Assembly: GCF_900112985.1 (NCBI RefSeq) | Contig: NZ_FONS01000004.1 | Span: 186,001 to 250,000 of the forward strand | From: Pedobacter antarcticus | GTDB lineage: Bacteria; Bacteroidota; Bacteroidia; Sphingobacteriales; Sphingobacteriaceae | DNA: 64,000 bases | Direction of reading: 5' to 3' | In this document: positions 53,144 to 63,247 of the stretch, piece by piece | Position numbering within the stretch: the stretch's first letter is position 1 | Layout: each line of letters starts with the position of its first letter | The notes under the pieces: model-generated | What the model was told of the DNA's origin: nothing | Databases searched by the model: none | What the model saw: the letters and a program-made list of their open reading frames with translations, nothing else | Program-made: the position numbers and the translations under genes

Positions 53144-54139
53144 TTATTGCTTTTCTGCATCTTTTGCAGCATTCGCCTCAGCCTTTGCTTTCTTCTTAAA
53201 GAAACCTCTCAGAAGGAAGTTATGCTGCAATGCTTCCATATTCTCGTCTAATTTTTTAGTGCTCGATTCCAGGTTGCTGACAGTAGATTTCAGGCGTGCG
53301 CCAGTCTCCTCATCATTTAGCAATACACCGATTGCATTCTTATCGGAATTCAGTTTGCTACTGGTTTTGTTCAGATTATTGGTCATTTCCGAAGCAGAGG
53401 CAGCAGTAAGCTGGAGACTTTTGACAGCACTTTTCAGATTACTGAATACAGTAGTGTCTGTTAGTAATTCCGTAGCAAGTGTACCCTTATTATTCAGTTT
53501 AGAAGTATATTGAGATATAGCTGATGTTACCCTGGCAGTGGTAGCAGATGCATTTTCAAGGTTAACACTCATCTGACGAAGTCTATCGGCCATTACCGAA
53601 TCAGTAAGTAAAGTACCTAAAGTGCCTTTGCCTTTCAGCATACTGGAGCTAACAGATTTGAAGTCATTAGTAATAGCCAGTATGTTTTCGTTATTGGCTT
53701 GTAAAGTCTTCATTATATCTTCTGGCCCTAAAGCTTGCGCAATTTGCAGTTTATCGCCATCTTCAACTTCCGGGGATTGAGTAGGCCCACCGAGTATTTC
53801 TATCATTTTGTTACCGATAAAACCTTCTGAGCCTAATTTCGCCAGTGAATTTTTGTGGATATATTTCTGTGCAGATTTCTCGATATGCATAGTCACCTCG
53901 ACCTGTGAGGTACCATAGAAATTGATTTTGCTAACTGTACCTATCTTTACGCCCGAGAAAAAGACATTATTACCCGCCTGTATACCGTTCACATTGTCAA
54001 AAACGGCGAACAGGGTGATGCTGCTGACAAAACGTTTTTGTTTCCCACCTAAAGTAAGTACCCCCGCAATAAAGATGACGAGTCCTATAAAGATGAAAAT
54101 TCCTACTATAATTGATCTCTTATTTTCTGTAGCGCTCAT
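53144..54139 (-). CDS. mlaD: MlaD/MCE-family lipid-transport substrate-binding protein
   Basis: A 331-residue protein with one N-terminal membrane anchor (about 11-31, IIVGIFIFIGLVIFIAGVLT), an MCE domain (about 38-115, LFAVFDNVNGIQAGNNVFFSGVKIGTVSKI) and a long C-terminal helical coiled coil (about 130-305) ending in Lys/Ala-rich residues. MCE proteins bind phospholipid in the periplasm and dock on the MlaE/MlaF transporter. It directly follows mlaF and mlaE. Confidence 0.92.
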   Translation of the reverse strand: MSATENKRSIIVGIFIFIGLVIFIAGVLTLGGKQKRFVSSITLFAVFDNVNGIQAGNNVFFSGVKIGTVSKINFYGTSQVEVTMHIEKSAQKYIHKNSLAKLGSEGFIGNKMIEILGGPTQSPEVEDGDKLQIAQALGPEDIMKTLQANNENILAITNDFKSVSSSMLKGKGTLGTLLTDSVMADRLRQMSVNLENASATTARVTSAISQYTSKLNNKGTLATELLTDTTVFSNLKSAVKSLQLTAASASEMTNNLNKTSSKLNSDKNAIGVLLNDEETGARLKSTVSNLESSTKKLDENMEALQHNFLLRGFFKKKAKAEANAAKDAEKQ

Positions 54140-54907
54140 TTATTTTGTGAAATTATAATTATAAAAAGATTGTACCCTTTCGTCCGGACTTGCAAATACT
54201 TCATCGAACGTTCCCTGTATTGCAAACTGTCCATCAAGCAACATAGCAATTCTGTCGCCAGTTTGCTTGGCACAGGTTAAATCGTGGGTAATGATAATAG
54301 ATGTGGTGTTATATTTTTCCTGAACTTCATTAATCAGGTTGTTAATTTCGATACAGGTAATAGGATCCAATCCCGCTGTCGGCTCATCATAAAGCATGAT
54401 TTCAGGCCTTAGAATTAGGGTTCTGGCGATACCAATACGTTTACGCTGGCCGCCCGAGAGTTCGGAAGGCATCTGTTCGATAGTCTGAGATAAACCCACT
54501 GCTTCTAAAACTCGTTCCACCTGGACATTGATTTCCTTGCGCCTTAAGTTTCTGGAGTTACGGACAAGCGGGAATTCAAGGTTCTTACGAACCGTCATAC
54601 TGTCATATAATGCACTGTTTTGAAAAGAGAAGCCTACTTTAAGACGCAGCTCCATCAAATCCCGGGAGTTAAGAGTTTCTACTTCTCTTCCTAATACATT
54701 GACTTCTCCGGAATCCGGATAAAGCAGACCTGAAATAATTTTTATTAATACAGATTTACCCGTTCCTGAACGGCCAAGTACAACCAGGTTTTCCCCCTGG
54801 TAAACTTCCAGATCTACGCCGCGGAGAACGTGAAGGTCTCCAAATGATTTTTTAAGGTCTTTGATTGCAATGACCGCATTATTTCTGTCTATAGCTTTCT
54901 GTTGCAT
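54140..54907 (-). CDS. mlaF: Mla-type ABC transporter ATP-binding protein
   Basis: About 255 residues from the ATG at 54907; the frame extends to a TTG at 54916. Walker A GRSGTGKSVLIK, signature LSGGQRKRIGIARTL, Walker B ILRPEIMLYDEPTAGLDP and switch His in IIITHDL are all in place. It energises phospholipid movement between membranes with MlaE and MlaD. It lies 12 bases after mlaE and one base before mlaD. Confidence 0.93.
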   Translation of the reverse strand: MQQKAIDRNNAVIAIKDLKKSFGDLHVLRGVDLEVYQGENLVVLGRSGTGKSVLIKIISGLLYPDSGEVNVLGREVETLNSRDLMELRLKVGFSFQNSALYDSMTVRKNLEFPLVRNSRNLRRKEINVQVERVLEAVGLSQTIEQMPSELSGGQRKRIGIARTLILRPEIMLYDEPTAGLDPITCIEINNLINEVQEKYNTTSIIITHDLTCAKQTGDRIAMLLDGQFAIQGTFDEVFASPDERVQSFYNYNFTK

Positions 54908-54919
54908 ATTTGTCAAGGA

Positions 54920-55726
54920 TTAACGGAAAGCATTTACAATCTGTACAATAATAATTTCTTCCACAAAAATAAGGAACATGGCCGCAACAACGGCAGAGTT
55001 TGCTGCCCGTCCGACACCTTCAGTACCTTTCGAAGAATTGTATCCATGATAACAACCAACTGCTCCAATTGTGAACCCGAAAACTGTCGATTTAAAAGTT
55101 GTCGAAAAAATATCAAGAAAGCTTAAAGAATCGAATACCTGGGAAAAGAACATTGCGAAACTAGTCTGTTCATTACTGTGTACGCTTAAGAATGCACCAA
55201 ATAAAGCTACAAATGCGGTATACATTACAAGTACAGGAATCATAAAGGTAGTAGCTATTATTCTGCTTACAACTAGATATTTAAAAGGGTTTGTTGCTGA
55301 AACCTCCATGGCATCAATCTGTTCAGTAACTTTCATTGAACCCAATTCTGCACCCATGTTAGATCCAACCTTTCCTGCTGCAATTAATGCAGTAACAAGC
55401 GGAGCTAATGCACGCACGATAGCTATTGAAATAAGGGAAGGCAACCAGGACGTCGCACCAAAATTTGCGAGCGAAGGACGGCTTTGATTCGTAAATACTA
55501 TACCTGTAATAAATCCTGTAAGTGAGATCAGGGGCAGAGATTTATAGCCTACCTCATAACACTGGTGGATGATTTCTTTAAATTCGTAAGGCGGTACAAA
55601 AACTTCTCTGAAGAAGCGGAGAATGAACTGGTAAGCATGGTAAATACTGTAGAACATGCTATCCAGTCTTTTGGAGACTACGTATTTTGGCTTGGGACTT
55701 TCCGGATTATCTGTGTTAGGATCCAT
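54920..55726 (-). CDS. mlaE: MlaE-family lipid ABC transporter permease
   Basis: A 268-residue permease from the ATG at 55726; the open frame begins at a TTG at 55744. Five to six membrane segments run from about residue 60 to 265. The MlaE signatures LAPLVTALIAAGKVGSNMGAELGSMKVTEQIDAMEVSATNP are visible and match the family well. First gene of mlaE-mlaF-mlaD on the minus strand. A 290-base gap precedes it with no other gene. Confidence 0.93.
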   Translation of the reverse strand: MDPNTDNPESPKPKYVVSKRLDSMFYSIYHAYQFILRFFREVFVPPYEFKEIIHQCYEVGYKSLPLISLTGFITGIVFTNQSRPSLANFGATSWLPSLISIAIVRALAPLVTALIAAGKVGSNMGAELGSMKVTEQIDAMEVSATNPFKYLVVSRIIATTFMIPVLVMYTAFVALFGAFLSVHSNEQTSFAMFFSQVFDSLSFLDIFSTTFKSTVFGFTIGAVGCYHGYNSSKGTEGVGRAANSAVVAAMFLIFVEEIIIVQIVNAFR

Positions 55727-56016
55727 TCTTAAAATTTGATGCAAAAAGATGATGCTTCATCCTGCAAACCAGCAGGGATATGAATGCAAACAATCAGAAA
55801 TGCATTATTGTTTGTGCTGACTTTAGCTACATTTTGGTCAAATGTAAGATAACAGCTATTATTCGTGAATAGCTTACATTAAAATGACAAAATAATGATG
55901 TGGAGCCATAATAACATAGTTTCTAAGCACAAAAATATTCAATTTATGCAATATTGTTTCATTTACAATCCCATAAAGCTTAGTTTTACCATATTGATAC
56001 CCTAAATATATATGTA

Positions 56017-56688
56017 ATGAATAGAATTTTAAAATCCGCTCTGTTCGGTTTATCTCTCTTAGTTTTTTCAAACACCACATTAAAAGCCCAGGAACATCCC
56101 CCTTTCTGGCAGGACATTCAGGCCATCAAACAATATGATCGCGTTTATGAACCACCGAAAAATCCTATCTTATTTGTCGGTAGTTCTTCCATTCGCTTGT
56201 GGGTAGATTTCACAAAAACATTTAAAGATTATACGGTGCTCAACCGGGGAATTGGAGGAGCAGTTACAGCTGATATTGACCGGTATCTGGAAGATATCGT
56301 ATTTCCATATCAGCCCAAACAAATTGTACTTTATATCGGAGAAAACGATTTACTGGAAGCTAGTAATGCTGAGCAGGTATTTAAATCTATAAAAAAACTC
56401 TATACAGATATCAGGACCCGCCTGCCGGAAGTTCCGATAATTTATCTCGCTATCAAAGGTAGCCCTTCCAGATCTAAAGAATTTAATAAGGCTAGTGAAA
56501 CTAACAGATTGGTTAAGAATTATTTAATAGATAAAAATAACGCTATTTTTATAGATGTTTTTACGCCAATGCTAGATAAAAAAGGGGAAATGAACCCATC
56601 AATTTTCAAAGCAGATCAGCTTCATATGAATGCATCCGGATATGCCATCTGGAACAAATTATTGGTTCCGCATCTGCTTAAAGATTAA
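56017..56688 (+). CDS. exported SGNH/GDSL-family hydrolase
   Basis: A 223-residue enzyme with a signal peptide (about 1-25, ending LKAQ). SGNH blocks: I, LFVGSSSIRLW (catalytic Ser); II, NRGIGGAV; III, LYIGENDLLEA; V, ADQLHMNASGY (Asp and His). Such enzymes are ester hydrolases or platelet-activating-factor acetylhydrolase-like enzymes acting in the periplasm. It lies 36 bases before the tricorn-like protease and may share its transcript. The substrate is unknown. Confidence 0.9.
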   Translation: MNRILKSALFGLSLLVFSNTTLKAQEHPPFWQDIQAIKQYDRVYEPPKNPILFVGSSSIRLWVDFTKTFKDYTVLNRGIGGAVTADIDRYLEDIVFPYQPKQIVLYIGENDLLEASNAEQVFKSIKKLYTDIRTRLPEVPIIYLAIKGSPSRSKEFNKASETNRLVKNYLIDKNNAIFIDVFTPMLDKKGEMNPSIFKADQLHMNASGYAIWNKLLVPHLLKD

Positions 56689-56723
56689 AGATAACCCTAA
56701 ACTATAATAAACAGAATCATCAA

Positions 56724-59700
56724 ATGAAGAAAACAGTACTCTTAGGTATTTTTCTGGCATTGGCATCTTTGTCCACACAGGCACAACAGCCAGCCAGATG
56801 GATACAGCAACCCGCAGTTTCACCCGATGGAAAATGGATTGCATTCAGTTATAAAGGCAATTTGTTTAAAGTTCCTTTCGCAGGTGGGCAGGCTTTGCCG
56901 CTAACAATCGCATCTGCGTATAGTGGTTATCCGGTATGGAGCCGTGATAGTCAGAAAATAGCATTTGCTTCAGACCGGTATGGTAACTTCGATGTTTATA
57001 TTATGAGCGCCGCAGGCGGGTCGTCCACCAGGCTTACTTATAATTCCAGTAAAGACATTCCTTATGACTTTTCAGGAAATAATGAGTCGGTAATTTTCGG
57101 AACCGACCGTTATGATACCTACACCTCTGCACGTTTCCCGAACAATGCAATGTTTATGAAACTATATGAAGTTCCGGCTCAGGGTGGGAGCAGCAGAATG
57201 ATTAGCAGTGCGGGAATGGAATTTGCCCATTACAACCCACAGGGTGATCAGGTAATCTTTCAGGATAGAAAAGGTTATGAAGATCCCTGGAGAAAGCATC
57301 ATACCTCAGCTGTGACACGTGATATATGGACTTATCAGATTAATAGTGGCACCTATACCAAGGTATCGGATTTTAAAGGAGAGGACCGTGAACCTGTATG
57401 GGGTGAGAATGGTGTGTTTTACTATCTGAGTGAGCGTAATGGTAATCAAAACCTATTTCGTTCTTCGTTAAAAAACCCGGTGGAAGTTACGCAGCTGACC
57501 AAATTTGAGCAGAATCCTGTCCGGAATTTGTCCAGAGCTGCTAACGGTTCATTAGTGTTTACCTATAATGGGGATGTTTATACCTTAAAAGAGGGCGCAG
57601 AGCCGGTTAAAGTAGACATAAACTTACAGGCCGACTTTTCTGCAGATCAGATTGCAACGCTGCCTGTAAAAGGCCAGGCAGCTGAAATGGCTGTTTCAAA
57701 AGATGGAAAGCAAGTTGCATTTGTTTACAGAGGTGATATTTTTGTAAGCTCAGCAGACGGTTCCACTACCAAAAGGATTACAAATACGCCTTATCAGGAA
57801 AGAATGGTCGATTTTAGCCCTGATGGTCGTAAATTACTGTTTTCCGCAGAGCATGAAGGCTCCTGGGATATTGACGAGGTAAGCATTGTGAATGCTTCTG
57901 AGCCTTATTTTTACGTTGCTACAGTTTTGGATGTGAAATCTGTCATTGCCGGACCTAAAGATGAGTTTCAGGGCGTTTATTCGCCGGATGGTAAAAAAAT
58001 CGCTTATCTGGAAGAAAGGAATGTCCTTAAATCTTTTGATATCGCTGCAAAGACGACACGCACGTTATTGCCACAGGGGTTAAATTACTCTTATGCAGAT
58101 GGTGACCAGTATTTTACCTGGTCTCCGGATAGTCAGTTTCTGCTGGCACAATCGACAGAAGGTGGCGGCTGGTTTCAAAATGAAGTGGTGCTGATTAAAG
58201 ATGACGGCTCGGGTAAACGGGTAAATTTGACAGAAAGCGGTTTTAGTGATCAGACTCCTCAATGGGGACTAGATGGCAAGATGATGTACTGGATTACGGA
58301 CAAAGACGGTATGAAGAACCTGAGCAGGGGTAGTCAGGCAGATATTTATGCGATGTTCTTTGATCAGGCTGCCTGGGATAGATTCCAGCTGAGTAAGGAA
58401 GATTTTGACCTTAAAAAGGACGCAGAGAAAAAAGATACAGCAGGTAAACAGATCGTGTTGACGGCTAAACAGAAAAAAGAAGCTGCAAGAACTGATAAAC
58501 CAGTTAATTATGACCTGAAAAATCTGGACAACCGAACTAAACGCCTAACAAATGCTTCAACAACAATTACAGGTCTTAAGCTTTCTAAAGACGGCGAGAA
58601 ACTGTACTATATGGCACGTTATGAAAAAGGTTTCGATCTTTGGGTAACGCAGACCAGGACCAATGAGAGTAAGGTACTGGCTAAGCTGGACGCACCTTAT
58701 GCAAGTCTTGATATCAGCGATGATGGTAAATCTTTATTCGTGCTTGCCAATGGCAATATCAGCAAAATAAACGCAGAAGATGGAAAGGTTAATGTAGTGA
58801 AGATCAATTCACAGATGGAGCTGAACGCTGCTGCTGAACGGGCTTATATTCTGGAGCATGCCTGGAAGCAAGTGAAAAAGAAGTTCTATGATCCGAAACT
58901 ACATGGTGTCGACTGGGATTATTATTATAATAATTACAAGCAATTTCTACCATATATCAACAATGAATACGATTTTCAGGTTCTTTTAAGTGAGTTTCTT
59001 GGTGAATTAAATGCCTCGCATACCGGTGGACGTTATAGCCCCTCGTTTCCAAACGGCGATGAAACTGCGGCTTTAGGTCTGATCTATGATCTGGGTCGTA
59101 AAGGTGACGGACTGCTTGTAAAGGAAATTATTCCGGGAGGTCCATTTGACAGGGCTGGTTCGCAGATGAAAAAAGATATGCTCATCGAGAAAATTGATGG
59201 CGTGCAGCTTAATCAGAAAAGTGATTGGGCAAAACTGTTGAATCAAAAAGCCGGTCAGCTGACAAGAATTACTTTCCGCCCGTTAAAAGGTGGTAGTCAG
59301 CTAGAAGAAAGTGTAAAGCCAATCAAGCCCTCAGTGGAAACCAGCGTCCTGCTTTATAAGAAATGGGTGAAGCTGATGGAACATTTGACTGACAGCCTTT
59401 CTGGTGGTAAAGTCGGCTATGTACATGTGAGAAGCATGGACGACCCTAGTTTTAGGGTTACTTTTGATAAAGTACTCGGTAAAAACAAAGATAAAGGTGC
59501 ATTAATCGTCGATTCCCGCTTTAATGGCGGAGGTTGGTTGCATGATGACCTGGTTACTTTCCTGGGTGGTAAGCAATATTTCACCTTACGCCCTCAGGGA
59601 CATATCACAACAGGTGGCGAGCCGTTAAACAAATGGTCAAAACCAAGTTGTGTGCTAATGAGTGAAGGTAATTATTCTGATGCGTTTATGTTCCCCTATG

Positions 59701-59972
59701 CCTATAAGGCACTGGGAATGGGTAAACTCGTCGGTATGCCGGTAGCAGGAACAGGAACCGCCGTATGGTGGGAAACTCAGATCAATGACCGTTTAGTCTT
59801 CGGAATTCCGATGATCGGTACTTATGGTCCGAATGAAACACATGCGACCGAGAACCATCAGCTGGAACCAGATGTACTTATCGCCAATGAATACGAGAAA
59901 GTACTGGCAGGGCAGGATCAGCAGCTTGAAGCGGCTGTTAAGGAAATGCTAAAGACAATTCCTAAGTCCTAG
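56724..59972 (+). CDS. tricorn-like protease (S41 family peptidase with beta-propeller)
   Basis: A 1082-residue exported protein (signal peptide about 1-20). Two beta-propellers of PD40/WD40-like repeats cover about 30-670 (AVSPDGKWIAFSYKGNLF, FSPDGRKLLFSAE). Then a C1-type helical linker (about 690-760), a PDZ domain (about 770-850, EIIPGGPFDRAGSQMKKDML) and an S41 catalytic core (about 870-1070, GALIVDSRFNGGGWLHDDL and LMSEGNYSDAFMFPYA with the Ser). It degrades peptides in the periplasm after they enter the propeller. Full-length for tricorn homologues. Confidence 0.92.
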   Translation: MKKTVLLGIFLALASLSTQAQQPARWIQQPAVSPDGKWIAFSYKGNLFKVPFAGGQALPLTIASAYSGYPVWSRDSQKIAFASDRYGNFDVYIMSAAGGSSTRLTYNSSKDIPYDFSGNNESVIFGTDRYDTYTSARFPNNAMFMKLYEVPAQGGSSRMISSAGMEFAHYNPQGDQVIFQDRKGYEDPWRKHHTSAVTRDIWTYQINSGTYTKVSDFKGEDREPVWGENGVFYYLSERNGNQNLFRSSLKNPVEVTQLTKFEQNPVRNLSRAANGSLVFTYNGDVYTLKEGAEPVKVDINLQADFSADQIATLPVKGQAAEMAVSKDGKQVAFVYRGDIFVSSADGSTTKRITNTPYQERMVDFSPDGRKLLFSAEHEGSWDIDEVSIVNASEPYFYVATVLDVKSVIAGPKDEFQGVYSPDGKKIAYLEERNVLKSFDIAAKTTRTLLPQGLNYSYADGDQYFTWSPDSQFLLAQSTEGGGWFQNEVVLIKDDGSGKRVNLTESGFSDQTPQWGLDGKMMYWITDKDGMKNLSRGSQADIYAMFFDQAAWDRFQLSKEDFDLKKDAEKKDTAGKQIVLTAKQKKEAARTDKPVNYDLKNLDNRTKRLTNASTTITGLKLSKDGEKLYYMARYEKGFDLWVTQTRTNESKVLAKLDAPYASLDISDDGKSLFVLANGNISKINAEDGKVNVVKINSQMELNAAAERAYILEHAWKQVKKKFYDPKLHGVDWDYYYNNYKQFLPYINNEYDFQVLLSEFLGELNASHTGGRYSPSFPNGDETAALGLIYDLGRKGDGLLVKEIIPGGPFDRAGSQMKKDMLIEKIDGVQLNQKSDWAKLLNQKAGQLTRITFRPLKGGSQLEESVKPIKPSVETSVLLYKKWVKLMEHLTDSLSGGKVGYVHVRSMDDPSFRVTFDKVLGKNKDKGALIVDSRFNGGGWLHDDLVTFLGGKQYFTLRPQGHITTGGEPLNKWSKPSCVLMSEGNYSDAFMFPYAYKALGMGKLVGMPVAGTGTAVWWETQINDRLVFGIPMIGTYGPNETHATENHQLEPDVLIANEYEKVLAGQDQQLEAAVKEMLKTIPKS

Positions 59973-59998
59973 TCCTTAAAACGAAGTCTTTATAAATT

Positions 59999-60033
59999 AA
60001 AGGGGCAGTCCAATCCGGACTGCCCCTTTTTTT
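59999..60033. terminator. bidirectional terminator between convergent genes
   Basis: GGGGCAGTCC (60002-60011), a 5-base loop and GGACTGCCCC (60017-60026), with AA before and seven T after. It lies 26 bases after the tricorn-like gene and just before the end of the convergent DUF2723 gene. Confidence 0.92.
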
Positions 60034-60046
60034 ATGCAATCATTTG

Positions 60047-63000
60047 CTAAACCTTAATTCCAAACCGGTCTGCAGCTTTCAGAAACTGCTGACGGAGTTC
60101 GATACTCAGCTTATCTCGCTTGTAACCTTTGCTGATGTCTTCAAGTCCGTTTAATATGGCAAGTCCAAACCGGATTTCCTGTAAATACCTGCGTTGAAAA
60201 TCAGGCGGCAGGGTATAGACATAGTTGAACTCCTGTTCCAGGAACCCTGCTGTTTGCCTGGCAAGTTGCTCCGCTTCCTGAGTTCTGTTTAAAGCATATA
60301 GATTTTGCACCGTGTACATCCGGTAAAGTGTATCACTGACATTGTAATTGCGCAGTGGTAACTGATCTAAACCTTTATTTAAGACTAACCCTGCTTCTTT
60401 ACTTCTACCTTCCTTTATAAGGTTCGCAGTCAATGTGTTATTGAGTTCCCAGGTTGAATTCAGAATCCTTCTGGATTCAGGATCCAGATATGTCGATTTT
60501 TTAAAACCTGCAAAATCCAGTTTCTCCATCATATTTTTATAGAGAACAGCAGTATTTGTTCTTTCTCTTTTACCCTGCAGTTCCTCTTTCTCATGCGAGA
60601 TAGGCAGAAGGCGGTAGGCATAGCCTTCCAGATAAAGATAATCATCCATACCGGCATAGGAATCCTCAGATACCGAAGTCGCAAAATATATTGGTCTTTT
60701 CCAGTTGTTCTGAACCAGGATATCAAATAAGGCCAGATCACCTTTGCCAGCATAGTTTTTCTTGAAAGTCCATTCCATCGAAGATGCGGCTTTGTGTATC
60801 TCGTCTGCTGGTAAAGTTCCTGTTTGGACAAGCTCATTGGCATCTATTGTCATTTTTAGCTTTCTGGCTGGCAGAAAATTCATAAATGTACCGTCAGCCA
60901 TTTCCACCTGATCACTCTTATTTTCAGATGTCATTACAGCTAACAGATCCTTTAGTTCCACACTGTCTTTGATCCCATAATCTACATAGGGTAGATAGTC
61001 CCGCACCCCGTCAACGTACTGTTCCTCTTTCATCTGCATAGGAATAGCAGGGCTTTCGTTTAACGGTTTCCTTAATTGGTTAATAAAAGACGGATCTTGT
61101 AAGAACTGTAAAGAAATAACTCTGATGTCAGTTCGGATACCCTCAACTTCCTGTGCATACCATAGTGGATAGGTATCGTTATCTGCGTTGGTAAACAATA
61201 TAGCATCCTTTTCACAGGAATTCAGGTAGTTTCTTGCCCAGTCCAGTGCTGTAGTTTTAGCAGAACGGTCATGATCATTCCAGTTTTGGGTGGCCATTCT
61301 CAGGGGAACGGTAAGCATACAAATTGCCGTTACGAGCATCAAACTCCATTTCGGATTCATCAGTTTGGAGAAATTGTCTTGCAGGAAGAATACGCCAAAT
61401 CCAATAAAGATCGCGAATGCGTAAAAGGAGCCCGTATAGGCATAATCACGTTCTCTGACCTGAAGCGGATCCTGGTTGAGATACAGAATGATGGCGATAC
61501 CGGTAAAAAAGAAAACGGTGCTCACCAATATCAGTGCAGACTTATCCTTTTTACTCAGCCAGAATAGTCCGCAAATTCCTAAAATCAGCGGTATCCCGAA
61601 ATAGACATTCCGACCTTCGTTAGCTTTCATACGATCCGGGAGATTTTCCTGACTGCCTAAACGTGGGCCGTCAATAAAATTCAGCCCAGACAGCCAATTC
61701 CCATTTTGAATCTCACCCTGTCCCTGTATGTCATTTTGCCTGCCGGAGAAATTCCATAGAAAATAACGCCAGTACATAAATCCGACCTGCCAGGAACTGA
61801 AGAATTTAAGATTAGACAACATATCCGGACCTTCATTTTCGCCAAGGTCCAGCCAGTCCCTGTAGTATTGCACGTGCCCCGGCTTCTGACTGTAGGTGCG
61901 TGGGAAAATTAAGTTCCTGTCGAATTTCTGCTGGTAACGGCTGCCGGAAACTTCATAGCTTGTTTTCCCCTTCCTGTAGGTGTCTTCTTTGGGGATATTA
62001 GCTGTGTTTTTTGCATCAAAAGTCTGTCCGTAGAGTAACGGGGTAGAGCCATAGCTGTTTCTGGACAGGTAGTCAAATAAAGAAAAAGGGTTATCCGGAT
62101 TACTCAGGTTGATATTAGTTTTGGCGTCTGCACGAATAATAATCAGCATATAAGAACTGAATCCAAACATTAAAAACACTGTGCTTAGTAGTGCCAGATT
62201 TAATCTTGGATAGTGTTTTTTGATGCTATATTTAACTCCTGAAAATAATAGTAATGCAATAGTAATCAGTGAAGTTAATGCGCCTGATCCGAATGGTAAC
62301 TTTAATTCATTTACAAAGAACAGATCCGTATACGCAGCAAAACTAACCATGTATTGGATAACGATAAATTGTACTAAACCAACAATTGCACAGCCTGCAA
62401 GAAATGCTTTCAGCAAACCTTTAAAAGTAGTTTTTGAATAATGATGAAAGTACCAGGCCAGGGAGACTGCCGGAATGATGAGCAGGCTCAGAAGGTGGAT
62501 ACCTATAGAAAGTCCGATTATAAATGCGATGAATAAAAGCCAGCGGTTGTCTGCCGTACTTTCCCACCGAAATACTGCCCAAAAGGTGATTGCTGTAAAT
62601 AAAGATGACAACGCGTAGACCTCAGATTCCACTGCCGAGAACCAGAAAGTGTCTGAAAATGTGTAAGCTAAGGCGCCAACAGTTCCTGCCGCAAGTATCG
62701 CCCAGGTATTTGACTGAAGATTTTTTCCGGATTTGACTTTAAGAGCCAGTGCGGTAATAGTCCAGAATAAAAACATAATTGTTGCTGCACTGGCCACTGC
62801 GGCACTCCAGTTTACCCAGTAGGCAATTCTTGAGGTTTCTCCCATGGCCAGTAGAGTGAACATTTTGCCAATCATTAGAAAAAGGGGGGCGCCGGGCTGG
62901 TGGCCAACCTGTAATTTATTAGCGGTTGCTATAAATTCTCCACAGTCCCAAAAGCTCACTGTTGGCTCCATGGTCAGCCAATAAGTAGTCAGGGCAATTA

Positions 63001-63247
63001 AAAACACGCCCCACCCGAATAAGGTATTTAGTCTTTTATAACGAAGTACGACTTTAGGCTGATTAATTATGTCGCTGAAATCCTGTTTGATATGAGATTT
63101 GATTTTGTCGAGGTCGAAGGCTTCGCCTTTCTCTTTTTCCAGTGCGGAGAGAATGTGGTCATATATCTCATCTTTTAACTGCCTGGTTAGCCCGAACTCA
63201 TTCAGACAAGACCTGATCTGTTCCTGTTGCGGGATACTAGCTTTCAT
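60047..63247 (-). CDS. DUF2723 (TMEM260-like) membrane protein with PadR-partner prefix domain
   Basis: A 1066-residue protein. Residues about 1-70 are helical and soluble (QIRSCLNEFGLTRQLKDEIY, then DLDKIKSHIKQDF), like the permease-prefix/HAAS domains found in partners of PadR regulators. From about 72 the DUF2723 core starts with the signature EPTVSFWDCGEFIATANKLQ and HQPGAPLFLMIGKMF, with about a dozen membrane segments to 640 and a soluble C-terminal half with TPR-like helices near the end. DUF2723 proteins are related to protein O-mannosyltransferases. It overlaps the PadR gene by 4 bases (ATGA). Confidence 0.9.
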   Translation of the reverse strand: MKASIPQQEQIRSCLNEFGLTRQLKDEIYDHILSALEKEKGEAFDLDKIKSHIKQDFSDIINQPKVVLRYKRLNTLFGWGVFLIALTTYWLTMEPTVSFWDCGEFIATANKLQVGHQPGAPLFLMIGKMFTLLAMGETSRIAYWVNWSAAVASAATIMFLFWTITALALKVKSGKNLQSNTWAILAAGTVGALAYTFSDTFWFSAVESEVYALSSLFTAITFWAVFRWESTADNRWLLFIAFIIGLSIGIHLLSLLIIPAVSLAWYFHHYSKTTFKGLLKAFLAGCAIVGLVQFIVIQYMVSFAAYTDLFFVNELKLPFGSGALTSLITIALLLFSGVKYSIKKHYPRLNLALLSTVFLMFGFSSYMLIIIRADAKTNINLSNPDNPFSLFDYLSRNSYGSTPLLYGQTFDAKNTANIPKEDTYRKGKTSYEVSGSRYQQKFDRNLIFPRTYSQKPGHVQYYRDWLDLGENEGPDMLSNLKFFSSWQVGFMYWRYFLWNFSGRQNDIQGQGEIQNGNWLSGLNFIDGPRLGSQENLPDRMKANEGRNVYFGIPLILGICGLFWLSKKDKSALILVSTVFFFTGIAIILYLNQDPLQVRERDYAYTGSFYAFAIFIGFGVFFLQDNFSKLMNPKWSLMLVTAICMLTVPLRMATQNWNDHDRSAKTTALDWARNYLNSCEKDAILFTNADNDTYPLWYAQEVEGIRTDIRVISLQFLQDPSFINQLRKPLNESPAIPMQMKEEQYVDGVRDYLPYVDYGIKDSVELKDLLAVMTSENKSDQVEMADGTFMNFLPARKLKMTIDANELVQTGTLPADEIHKAASSMEWTFKKNYAGKGDLALFDILVQNNWKRPIYFATSVSEDSYAGMDDYLYLEGYAYRLLPISHEKEELQGKRERTNTAVLYKNMMEKLDFAGFKKSTYLDPESRRILNSTWELNNTLTANLIKEGRSKEAGLVLNKGLDQLPLRNYNVSDTLYRMYTVQNLYALNRTQEAEQLARQTAGFLEQEFNYVYTLPPDFQRRYLQEIRFGLAILNGLEDISKGYKRDKLSIELRQQFLKAADRFGIKV